Made by a program: the position numbers and the translations under genes
NCBI GenBank assembly: GCA_034440635.1
Contig: JAOTON010001491.1
Coordinates: 1 to 64,000 of the forward strand
Source of the DNA: Lepas anatifera
Taxonomy: Eukaryota; Arthropoda; Thecostraca; Lepadidae
DNA length: 64,000 bases
Direction: 5' to 3'
Part shown: positions 1 to 9,446 of the stretch, piece after piece
Numbering within the stretch: the stretch's first letter is position 1
Layout of the letters: every line of letters begins with the position of its first letter
The notes under the pieces: generated by a model
Told to the model about the DNA's origin: nothing
Seen by the model: the letters and a program-made list of their open reading frames with translations, nothing else
The model's database searches: none

Positions 1-1640
1 ACGAACGGTTTTGTTGTACGAATAACGTACTCCAACACGACCATACTTGATTTTGCAAGTAGATCATCCCTAAATACCGATTCATAGCTTCGCCCCTGGT
101 AAAATGTTATCTCAAAACTATCCGAGAAGCTGTCCAAATCAGTTTTATAAAATCTGGAAAGTTTCAAAAGCCTATCTTGATCCTTCGGAAATATCCAGAA
201 AAAACGACTCTGATAGGCTAACTAAAACGGTGAAAATGGAAAAGAAAAGGATGGGAAAGCGTTCAAGCTAGGGTTTAACGTGGTTTTCTAACGGCAGTGC
301 TTTCAATGCTGTTACGAACGCTTTCAATCACTGTAGAAATATCAAGGGGTGTTCAACACTCCTTCCTGACGTTGAAGATCATACCACAGTGGTAGAGGGC
401 TTTAGGGATCGGATTACACTGCTTCCGAGAACCTTAAGAAACCCTCATTTCGGGGACTAAAATCCGGGACCTGCGGTCCAGGAGATCGGGATCCGGGATC
501 CCAGATCCGGGATCTCAGGAGATCGGGATCGCTATCTGGTAGCCACTGAGCTATCCACACTCCTTGCAAGGTCATGTGAGCATGCGAGACAATCTCCAGC
601 AAAACCTCACGCTGTGTCGGCTTTTCTATTCTTCGGCGTCTCAGCATGAGCATGCTCCGAATCCCAACCCCTTTGCGGCCGATCGCGTTAAAAGCGCGTC
701 CGTCGAGAGAACTGCATACGATCTGTCTGGCGAGCCTCTCTTCTTGTCCGGAGGCGCGGGCCCGCCGGTCGGGCCGGCTACCGTCTGTATGACATCACCA
801 CCTGCCGAGCCAGCAATAGAGGTGGTCTGCGGGAGACTTCCCAGCCTCGACAATGGACCAGTAATTACCGCCACATTAGCGCCGCTGATAGAGGTGGCAA
901 TTTGTACTTACGCATGCACGGTGTTAGAAATCATTGTAGCTGCTGATGTCTTGAACGAGCTAGGCAGTGAGTTGTTATAAGAAGCTGCTTGATTTCGTCG
1001 CAAGCTGATGTCGATTATATTTCACCTCTACGAGTCATGTGACTGGGTGGGATTAGAAATGGAGCCAGAGGTTGTTTTGGAGCTGAGAGACCATCGATTG
1101 ACCAGCCGTTTCCGTGCGGTGCCCTCAGATCGCTGCGGGTGTTCGAGGGCACTCGATAGCTTGGAGTGGCCACACGGCATGACCGGATGCCCACTTCGTG
1201 ATTCCTATTAACTATCATTAAACTTATGCTCTAAAAGTTTCCGTCCACTGAGTATTCGGCACTATGGAGATGCTGAACTCAAATGCTTTGAACGGCTAGT
1301 AATTTTCATTCTGTCCACCCTTGTAGACAACTGCCGGTATGACCGGGCGAGGGTCCGCACGGGCTACATTGAAGAGGAGTGCGTGGAATCTATGCCCTGG
1401 AGACTCCCGTTTAGACTGGCTACAGGAGCTCTACGACACCTGAAGTCGGCCAGGGGCGGGGGGGGTAGTCGCCCCATTGTCGGCTCTCGGGTTCGCCCCT
1501 GAAGGTGGTATATGTAAACACTGTAACTGAACAGCAGAGGAAACGGTCTCAGCTTGAATGTCTCTGCTGTAAAACAATTCAGACAGCAAAAGTAAAACAC
1601 GCAACGCCATCGTACTTGATATACCTGTTACCCGGTCTTT
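1..1640. other. No recognisable gene; mostly unique sequence
   Basis: No reading frame here has splice signals, codon pattern or motifs I recognise. The one local oddity is at about 463-535, where the 13-mer GGAGATCGGGATC occurs twice around overlapping GGGATCC palindromes, a small imperfect inverted and direct repeat cluster. A short GC-rich, G-run segment lies at 1440-1500. The open frames here are short and overlap on both strands, as expected by chance. Confidence 0.5.
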
Positions 1641-3960
1641 TTGTCACTTCTGTCAAAACCTTAGGTCCAGATCATGGGTATCAGGTCCAGTGACCCAAAA
1701 TAGGTTTTGCGCTAGGGTGTGGAGTGGAAAATTCAGCTCGGAATGTATGGCGAGTGAGTGGAAAATTCCCCTCAAAATGTATGGCGGAGTAAAAAATTTC
1801 CAATTTTGGTACTCAGGTGGTAAACACTCAGAGCCCTTGTTTGAACTGAGGGATGGATATTTCCTTTAATTTTCTCAAAGTAAATATCTTTAAATCGTCC
1901 CCAAGCAGCATTGTTTGACCATTACTATGTAAAAAATTTGGGTTAAGCAGGTAAATCTTTACCAACTGAAGCCCCCTGATGCAGTCTCCAATTTTCTTTA
2001 AGAAATTGGTGAATTTCCACAAATAAAAACTTTTTTGGGGGCCTCTGAGACCAACCTTTGAGGGAAAGAACTCTGGGAGCTAAGAAGACTAAAATTTGTG
2101 GAATGAAGATCAACACTTGGGGGCTTCCCTAGACCAACTCTTGTGCCCCTCCTCTCCTCTCCCACACGACCAGCTCTAAAGGGCCCCTGAGACGAATTAT
2201 CGGGGTCCCCCTTAGACCAACTCTGCAGAGGCGGCCTCCGAGACCGGCAGGTGGTGAAAAATAAGAAAAGGGATTTTTCATACAATACCTAGTACCAAAA
2301 TTAGTTATCTAACCATACACTGTATAGTTTTTTTCTGTCCGGGACAACGCCCCTCCTACACCTATACCTATAGTTATCGGAATTTTGGAGGCCACTCCTG
2401 ACCTCAATCACTGCACCTCGCACACACCTATGCTAGGGCCCAGTAGAGCCTTGGTTTACACTTAACTAACCTAGACGAAACTACAAACTTTCTATCATGG
2501 CAGTAAACTCTTCCAGACTCTTGCCAAAAGTTTCTTTTCTTTACCTGTCAATCCCCCTGCTCCTCTTCACATATCTAATCACCTTCATATTAATATTCTG
2601 CTTTCTATCAATCTAATCGAATCTACAGCCTTCTTTCTGTTGTTTATTCCTTTCGTCTACAATCAGCCAGGTGCGGCGGGTTGCGACAGCGTCAGAGCGA
2701 CTACTACTTTAAATTTCTGATCGCTTGCCGCTTGCCGGTCGCATGAGCTACATAATTTGCATTTCAAAAATTGCTCTAAATTAATTTTCTAAATGCTTAT
2801 AGACTAGAAAATTATACAACTAAAGCACACCAAGAGGAAGACTAGCAATGTTTTGTCAAAAACGAATAAGAAACCGGCCTTTCAAAAAGCCTAAAGATGC
2901 CGCTTTTATTTACTAGATGTAAAGACGGCGATTTGGTAAGTCCACACCGTAGACCAGCCATACAAAAAAGCGCCGATGTTTGAAGGGTAACTGGATGCAT
3001 TCTTGTTGCCCAAAAAATCATTTGATGAAAATGTAGACTTTCAATGTATTCAAGTACCGGACACTTTCACTTCAACTTAAATATCAGCGTATTTATGCCT
3101 AGGGTGTGGTAGGGTGTCGTGAGTGGATTTGGGTGTCACAGGGCGTGGACGCAGCAATGAAGGGCTGATATGGATAAAAATTTTTTTCGCAATAAATGGT
3201 CAATTTTCTACGATACAATGTCAAAAAATATGCTGCATAGCATACAAATTTCAAGATAATTACTTTTAACAACAAGATGACCAAAAATAGTTTTGTTTTC
3301 ACTATTCTCGGTACCAGAAATACAAAAACAACTTTTCAAGGACGTAAGCCTAGAAATCATGTGCACAGATAAACTGTTTTCCAGAAATGTATATTTCAAA
3401 GCTGTCAGCTCATTTTTTGGCAACACAAGGCTAGGGTGTCTAATTTTCCACTCACCAATTTTGTGAGTGGTGGAATTTAGTGGCGGTGTTCACCCATTGG
3501 AACTTTCTCCGGTGGGGCAGGGGGCACTGAGCGTCTTGCCCGCGCCAGAATTTCGATTCAGTTGTTCCACTGAAATCGGTGGAGATAAGGATGCCAGGTA
3601 TAATTGGCCAGAAAAATAGAAATCGCCAGATTTTCTTTCAGAAAAGCGAAAGAAGCCCATAAGAGCCGAGTTAATTTGGCGATCTTCTAGTCGATTCTGC
3701 TGCTCTCTTTTTCCAGTGGACGCTGGTAGAGGAGGCAATGGAACTGGCCTTTGTAGTAAGTATTGTTGAGTAAAATTCAATAGTAGTAAGTATTGTTGGA
3801 AAGGAGTGGAAAATTCAGCAAAAAAAACATAAAAGTGAGTGGAAAATTCTGCTTGACTGGGTGTCGTTTTGCACCCAGCACCCCAGGTTTTGGGACACTG
3901 ATTCAGGTCATGTCACCACTCCAGATCATTGGACCTAAACCTTCAAAATGTGGGGTGCAG
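1640..3960. mobile_element. Possible decayed TIR element of about 2.3 kb, containing minisatellite-like DNA
   Basis: The left end (about 1659-1706) and right end (about 3888-3947) are imperfect inverted copies; both contain a GGTCCAGATCAT-like core next to a TTTTGGG-CACTG block. Just inside each end lies a pair of AGTGGAAAATTC motifs (about 1725, 1757, 3807, 3837), with an inverted version near 3450. The interior has no coding potential I can identify. At 2030-2250 there is a degenerate 20-30 bp tandem pattern (CCAACTCT, GGGGGCC, CTGAGA) that recurs at 23.8 and 53.2 kb. No clear target-site duplication was found, so the element call is tentative. Confidence 0.3.
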
Positions 3961-4119
3961 CCAGCGGCGGATGCAACGGGGAAGCTAGGGAGGCTAGAGT
4001 TCCCCAGAAATGTTAGAGTGCCTATAGTTAAATAGCCGGAGGCTGTTCCGAGGCAATGGTGAGGGGAGACTGGAGCCCTCTAGCCCTCCTCAATGTTGTT
4101 CTGGATCCGTCACTGGGTG

Positions 4120-4591
4120 AAGCGGTAAATGCAAACTTGATCTATCGATTGGAGATTCCTATCACATATTTAAGTCACCGAGTGCAGCAACTTTTGGTAG
4201 CGTGATTTCTGGCATCGATGACCTGGCTTCAGGTCGGGACCGTGACCTCTCCATTGGAAATGCATGGGGCATTTCCATTCAGTTTCAGGTCGATAGCTAA
4301 GAATGGCGATGGAGTGTTCGTTTCACATTGTGTTTAGTGTGTCACTATAGTTTTAATTTTATGCGATATGACTTATGCCGACCTTGAATTAATCACATCA
4401 GGCCCTATCAGTCTCAGGATTTGACCTGACATGGTCATATATGTAATCACGGTAGAGATCAATATGCACTATGTAACGCCTCCCTCTGTTTTTCGCTCTA
4501 TAGCATGGTCGTTGAAATTTTAGGGAGCGGGGATACCCTCGCTCCCTTGTATCGGCGAAAATGGTGTAGACCCCTTACCGGCTTGTGTTAA
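4120..4591 (-). mobile_element. Decayed copy of the AGGTCA-rich TTAA MITE
   Basis: The order of blocks matches the minus-oriented copy at 28206-29053. There is a CATCGATGACCT block near 4214, then GTGACCTCTCCATTGGAAAT near 4245, then a TTTGACCTGACAT stretch near 4420. The element ends in a G/C-rich terminus running into GTGTTAATG with TTAA at 4588-4591. It is strongly diverged and lacks an obvious left terminus, so it is a relic of the same superfamily and not a recent insertion. Confidence 0.6.
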
Positions 4592-5153
4592 TGTACCATG
4601 TTTTTGCAAACAGTAAACAAACAAAATTACAAATCGCTCAGAACTCTGGTGAGGTGTGCTGTTGTAAGTTCCTTAACTAGAAAGGTTAGAAAATCGCCTC
4701 AGCTCGAATCCGTTAGTTGCCGCAACAGCAGGTGTCGGGGAGAGCGCCACCTGATGGCTGCTGCCTACCCAAACCATCGTTTAATCATCGCGCCCCACGA
4801 GAACACCTTCATCTGTGCGTTGCACTATTTGTGCTTCGCGCGTTCCTACTCCGGCTATTAGCAAGCGCCAAGAAACACGATCCCTCACTTTTCGAAGTTA
4901 TTTGTGTTCCATGTACCCTTTCCAGAGGATTTACTAGGAGCCTCTGAACAGTGCTATTATGCAAGCGAACAGAGCCCAAAGCTTTGTTGACTGCGCAGCG
5001 GAAATAAAGACATATTGCAAATAATACATTTCTACTGTTTCCATAGCATTGAATAAAAAACTGTGTGGTACCTTTAGATACCACACAGTTCACTATGTGT
5101 TACAGTGCCAAACAGGTCATTTTGATGCTAGTCGCGATTCCTGTTGCTTGGAG

Positions 5154-5350
5154 TCATCTCTTCTCCCAGCCCTAAAAAAACTTAAAACCGGAGTCTGGGG
5201 TTGAATTGACACCTAATTCAGGGATAGTGACTGCTTGGCGGGGTTGACCGATCATCTCTTCTCCCAGCCCTAAAAAACTTAAAACCGGAGTCTGGGGTTG
5301 AATTGACACCTAATTCAGGGATAGTGACTGCTTGGCGGGGTTGACCGATC
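5154..5350. repeat. Near-perfect tandem duplication, 2 x 98 bp
   Basis: The segment starting TCATCTCTTCTCCCAGCCC at 5154 is repeated from 5252. The two units differ essentially only by one base in an A run (7 versus 6 A). Such high identity implies a recent duplication, or a collapsed or expanded assembly repeat. There is no coding content. It lies 76 bp upstream of the AGGTCA-rich MITE. Confidence 0.9.
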
Positions 5351-5426
5351 TCTCCTCTAGTGGGAACTTTTTAACGGTGTTGCTAAGTGGCGAAAAGGTG
5401 TCGTTATCAGTGTACCAGTGGCAGAT

Positions 5427-6278
5427 TTAACATGCGCATTGACGGGGGTCTGAGCCACCTTCGCTTTGACGAGGGAGGGTGGGTACCCGCTCCCCCTAAG
5501 ATCTCGAGAACCACGTTAGGTAGCGAAAAACGGTAAACGGCGTTGGGTCGCCCATCCACTTCTCCATCGAAAATATTTGAACCATTTTTTTGTCAGGTCA
5601 CATTTAAGGTCATGAGAGGTCAAAACATGCCGTAATAGGGATAACATGTAAATTAAGTTTTTCGGCCATTACATCTGAACAAATAAAGATAGAGGAAAAC
5701 GACTTCAAATGTATGAATCCCCGCAGCAAGCCGAATCGAATGATATATAATTTAACCTTGCTAGGTCAAATCAAAGGATTTGACCTGACCTGAGGTCAGG
5801 TCAGGGTCAAATTATATAAAATGCATATCATTAGAACTGCAAAGCCAAGGCGAGTCAAATGCAGCTAAAATAAACGCTCTATCGCCATCCGTTACTGAGT
5901 TATACAGTAAAAACCATTTTCCCATGTATTTCCAATGGAGAGGTCATGCCTCGTACCTGACCTTAGGTCACCGATATCAAAAATACTGGAACATATTTTA
6001 GAGAACTCGGTGGGCCCATTATGTGATATGAGTTTTAATTGGATAAGTTCACCCTGCTCCGACTTATGCTATCTTCAACTTTTTTTGAGGTCAGGTCACT
6101 TGACCTGTACTGGTGACCTGACCTGAGATGACCTAACCTTAAAATTTTCACAGAAGTTGTAAAAGGATGAGGGAAAATGTATGCCAAGCACGGCGGCGCT
6201 ACGCGTCGCCGTTTTTATGCTATCTCCGAAAAACTTGAGGGGGGCGGGTACCCGCCCCCCCGTCAATGCGCGTGTTAA
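5427..6278 (+). mobile_element. AGGTCA-rich TTAA-flanked MITE, full-length copy
   Basis: Length is 852 bp including TTAA at both ends (5427-5430 and 6275-6278). The terminal inverted repeats are ACATGCGCATTGACGGGGG at the left and its complement (CCCGTCAATGCGCGTGT) at the right. Near the right end is a perfect G/C palindrome centred on GGTACC (about 6239-6260), preceded by a hairpin with arms ACGGCGGCGC/GCGTCGCCGT (about 6190-6212). I count 17 AGGTCA or TGACCT hexamers inside, including a 23-bp odd palindrome at 5781-5803 made of two TGACCT and two AGGTCA units. There is no transposase ORF, so it is non-autonomous. TTAA target choice suggests piggyBac-type mobilisation, but this is inference. 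Confidence 0.85.
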
Positions 6279-6977
6279 AGGGAATGTGGCACCTTGGTCG
6301 AATCCTGGAATTTAGTAAAATTAGGTGTACTTTTAGCCAAAAATAATGAAACCACTCATTATGTCACTGAAAAATGTTCAATAAACTCAATATTTTGTTT
6401 AAAAAAATACTCCTCTAGGAAAATAGATAAATATCTGCCTGTGGATGATGTCATGATCTGGCAACCACTACCATACTTGAAACGCTTCAAGGGCTTCGAT
6501 TGGCTGATGCTCATCGGGACGTCAGCATATGTCGTCACACCAGTAGCTCACGACAATGGCCGCCCGGCGAGGGGCTGATGAGGGGGCTGGTGTCAGGTAG
6601 GCAGGGGTGTCGCCACCGGGGGGGCAGGGGGCCAGGGCCCGGCCCCCACTTTTCGGCCAAAAATTTCCTGATCTCAGTCAAAATGGGAGAAAACCGGACA
6701 TTCTTATAACCAGCCGCTGCAGAAGGCAACGAGGAGCCCAAATTCGAACAGTATTTGGTCCTAACGTGAAAAGTTTTTTGTCAGCGTCCGTTTGAAGTTT
6801 GGCTTCCCCCACTTTTTTTGCCAGTGGCGACGCTTATGCAGGTAGGCTTTAGCTTTTTTCTACGGAAATATCGTGTTCCAAGACAAATGATATATGGAGT
6901 ACCGAGTTTTCCGACTTGCTTTACAACTTGGCTATCTCAGTTAAAATCACGTTATGAAGTTGCCACATTCCCTTTAA
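6275..6977 (+). mobile_element. Second TTAA MITE family (AGGGAATGTGGCACC termini), interrupted copy
   Basis: The termini are AGGGAATGTGGCACCTT and its inverted complement, with TTAA at 6275-6278 and 6974-6977. The left TTAA is the same four bases that close the preceding MITE, so the two elements abut and share a target site. The element would be about 458 bp without the 8-bp-duplicating insertion at 6602-6838. Related copies lie at 18562, 22582 and 49159. It has no ORF of note and is presumed non-autonomous. Confidence 0.85.
6602..6838 (+). mobile_element. hAT-like MITE (GGCGTCGC-type termini) with a perfect 8-bp TSD
   Basis: A 237-bp element starts CAGGGGTGTCGCCACC and ends GTGGCGACGCTTATG. 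It is flanked by perfect 8-bp duplications CAGGTAGG (6594-6601 and 6839-6846). The 8-bp TSD and CA...TG ends fit hAT-type transposition. Its interior contains GGACATTCTTATAACCAG and TTTGGTCCTAA, shared with copies at 9210-9438 and 32443-32690. It sits inside the 6275-6977 TTAA element and is therefore younger than it. Confidence 0.88.
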
Positions 6978-6979
6978 AC

Positions 6980-8908
6980 AAACTCGCGAATCGAGTTTGA
7001 GAATCGATCCAGCTTAGGTGGACAGATACCCATTTTGCCTTGATGCATGTTCATCACTGTAAGTGGCATCAACCTCTGATACTTCTTTACATTCTTTGAC
7101 CCTATTGAATTATGTGTGGTGCGGACGATTGCTGAAGGTCTTCAGCCACCTGAAATTGCCCCGGAAGAACTTCCCATCTCATGATGCGTGTATTCGGGCT
7201 ACCGCAACGGTCACAAGCTGCTGTCATTTGGCTATAGATTCAGGAATGGCAGGTTTTCGAATATTCATCCCGGCTGTCTCAAAGGGCCATGACTCGCACC
7301 TTTCCACAACGCAGCCACTTACAAACCCCGACATAAGGTACGGCGCTACACTATTCGTCACATTTAGGTTGGAGAAGCGAGCCTCGGGTAGCTCCTGGCC
7401 CGTGGGCTGACATCCTCTTTTAAAGAGTCATTGCTCTGGTAGAAACTAACGCTATAGTCACGCAGGTCAGGAATGAAACCATTATTGCTTCGGACTGACA
7501 AATTATATCGAGTAGGTGCGGATTAATGGCTGGTCGGATTTTCATAACACCTGCAGTTACACGCAATGACTGGTAAAACAAGGGAGAGAGCTGCATTCGC
7601 TAAGGATGCGTTGAATAAAACTGCCCGAAACACTGAAAACCCAATAATGTCAACTAAAACAATCAGAAGGAGCGCTTGCAGTTAGGTGTAACCAGATGGC
7701 AAGTATTTTTTACCCGCCGGAAGGATATTTCATGACTCCTCTCTTACCAATCGTTCAGAAATTACAGCTGGGAGCGCAAGACTGTGGCATCCTTGTAAGT
7801 TTACAGTTAAAAAACCGAACTCTGACTTAGCTTTCGGAAAATGGACACTCGTAAAAACAAAACTTATTGAGACCAGCACCGGTGAAAAGTTTTAAAGTCG
7901 AAAATCTGACTAACTGCAAACAAATATGCACAAATATCTGAAATATATGAGCAAAAGGGACACTAAGGATGTAATTCTAATTCAAAACGGAATTACTTCA
8001 CACGTGATAGTTAGCTGTGTACGTGTGACCAAGATGCGATGAACTTCAAAATACAATGTTTGTATCGAAACATAGTTGGTCGGAAATAATAAAAGAAACT
8101 CAAGAAACAAGTGAAACGACAAGTTTAAAACACAATTTCTAGTTTAAAACCTAAACGCAGAGGCCAAAAACCCTTCTCGTAGCGAGCGGCTCATGTTTCA
8201 CCCGTCTGTTATCGCAGGCGAGCAGTTCTGAGCTGTGTGCGATCAGCAGCCCGATACCGGCTCATGGAGTTGGGCAACACCTCGCCCCCAGCCGCTATCC
8301 CTTCCCATCTGAGTGGCGCGCATCGCCACCCCCCGGCTCGCGTCTCGGCCAACGTCAGCACATAACGTCACCGATAGCCGTGCGCTGCCAAAGCGCGGCG
8401 CAAACCTGGCGCGTGAATCTGCATTAATGCTAGGTGTGAAAGCCCGTCAGACCACCCAATCCGCTTTCAGCTAGGCGGTACATTAGCATCTCAGCAGCCG
8501 ACGTCGTACAGAATATGACTGGCTGGACCGGACGAAGTCGAACCCACAGCCGAGTCAGCACTGTCGCGGTCGCGGTTTGAAGGCACACGGCCCAACACCT
8601 GGGGGGAGCTCATTTCATATCAGTAGAGTTGCTTCCCATTCAATGTTTCGTGAAACAAATGAATTCAGTTCAGATTGCTGGCGAATGCAAGTGAACACGG
8701 ACATTGTTCCGCCGCCAACAAAGATGACTTGAAAAAGCAGGATATGTAAAAGTGTGTCAGTAAGAGTGGGTTCGTCTTTTACTTTTTCGAGCATCCTTTG
8801 TGACTACAAATACGCATTTTGAGAGGCAAAAGTAGAAAATGGTTGTACAGTGAACAATGCAGGTAAAAGTCGTCACGCTTGGCAAGACCTCGGCACTAAG
8901 CTTGGAGG
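6980..8908. other. No recognisable gene; GC-rich patch at 8.17-8.6 kb
   Basis: I see no supported gene. From about 8170 to 8600 the DNA turns GC- and CpG-rich between AT-rich flanks and does not resemble the window's repeats, so it could be a single-copy regulatory or exonic segment. No reading frame there extends far or shows a known domain. The 7063-7410 open frame has no homology I recognise. Confidence 0.4.
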
Positions 8909-8916
8909 GTCTCAGA

Positions 8917-9201
8917 CATTGGCTGACGCAGGGGGCATTCTGGCCATGCCCTCCCCAAAAGCGCTGGAAGGGGGCCAAACTATCTTGCTCCCTCCAAAGG
9001 CCGGAGTCATTTTTTTAAAGGTCTTTTCACTAGGTCTGTCGAGCAATGAAAGCTTTGCTTCCCCCCATCCCAGGAGAGCGATCATGTACTTGGAGAAGTA
9101 GCTTATATCAGGTCTGTCAGAGCACCCAAATCGCACGTCCCCCCAGGAGGAGAGGCAGACATGGGTTTGGCCCCCAAAACTCGGGTCTGCGTCCGCCCCT
9201 G
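8917..9201 (+). mobile_element. hAT-like MITE, GGACGCAG family, copy 1
   Basis: A 285-bp element with ends CATTGGCTGACGCAGG and CTGCGTCCGCCCCTG, which are imperfect inverted repeats. It is flanked by GTCTCAGA (8909-8916) and GTCTCTGA (9202-9209), a 7/8 matching 8-bp TSD. The interior has AAAAGCGCTGGA and CTAGGTCTGTCGAGCA, shared with copies at 31768 and 49612. It has no coding capacity. The right TSD is also the left TSD of the next MITE. Confidence 0.85.
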
Positions 9202-9209
9202 GTCTCTGA

Positions 9210-9438
9210 TATAAGCGTCGGAAAAGGGGGGCCAGGGGTGCCTGGCCTCTTTGTGGCCAAAAATTTTCTGATCTCAGTAAAAATAGAAGAATACCGGACA
9301 TTCTTATAACCAGACGATGCGCAAGGCACCGCGGAGCCAACATTCCAAGCTTTTGGTCCTAATTTGGGAATTTTCTTGTCAGCATCAGGTTAAAGTTTGG
9401 CTGGCCCCTTCACTTTTTTACAGGGAGCGACGCCTATG
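9210..9438 (+). mobile_element. hAT-like MITE (GGCGTCGC-type), inserted in tandem with its neighbour
   Basis: A 229-bp relative of 6602-6838. The left end is TATAAGCGTCGG, the right end GAGCGACGCCTATG. The flanks are GTCTCTGA (9202-9209) and GCCTCTGA (9439-9446). The left flank is also the right TSD of 8917-9201, so three near-identical octamers bracket two different MITEs. The internal GGACATTCTTATAACCAGA is diagnostic of the family. Confidence 0.82.
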
Positions 9439-9446
9439 GCCTCTGA

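Noticed and set aside
5155..5350. Regulatory tandem repeat or small RNA locus
   Set aside because: Only two nearly identical units; a recent duplication or assembly artefact is simpler.
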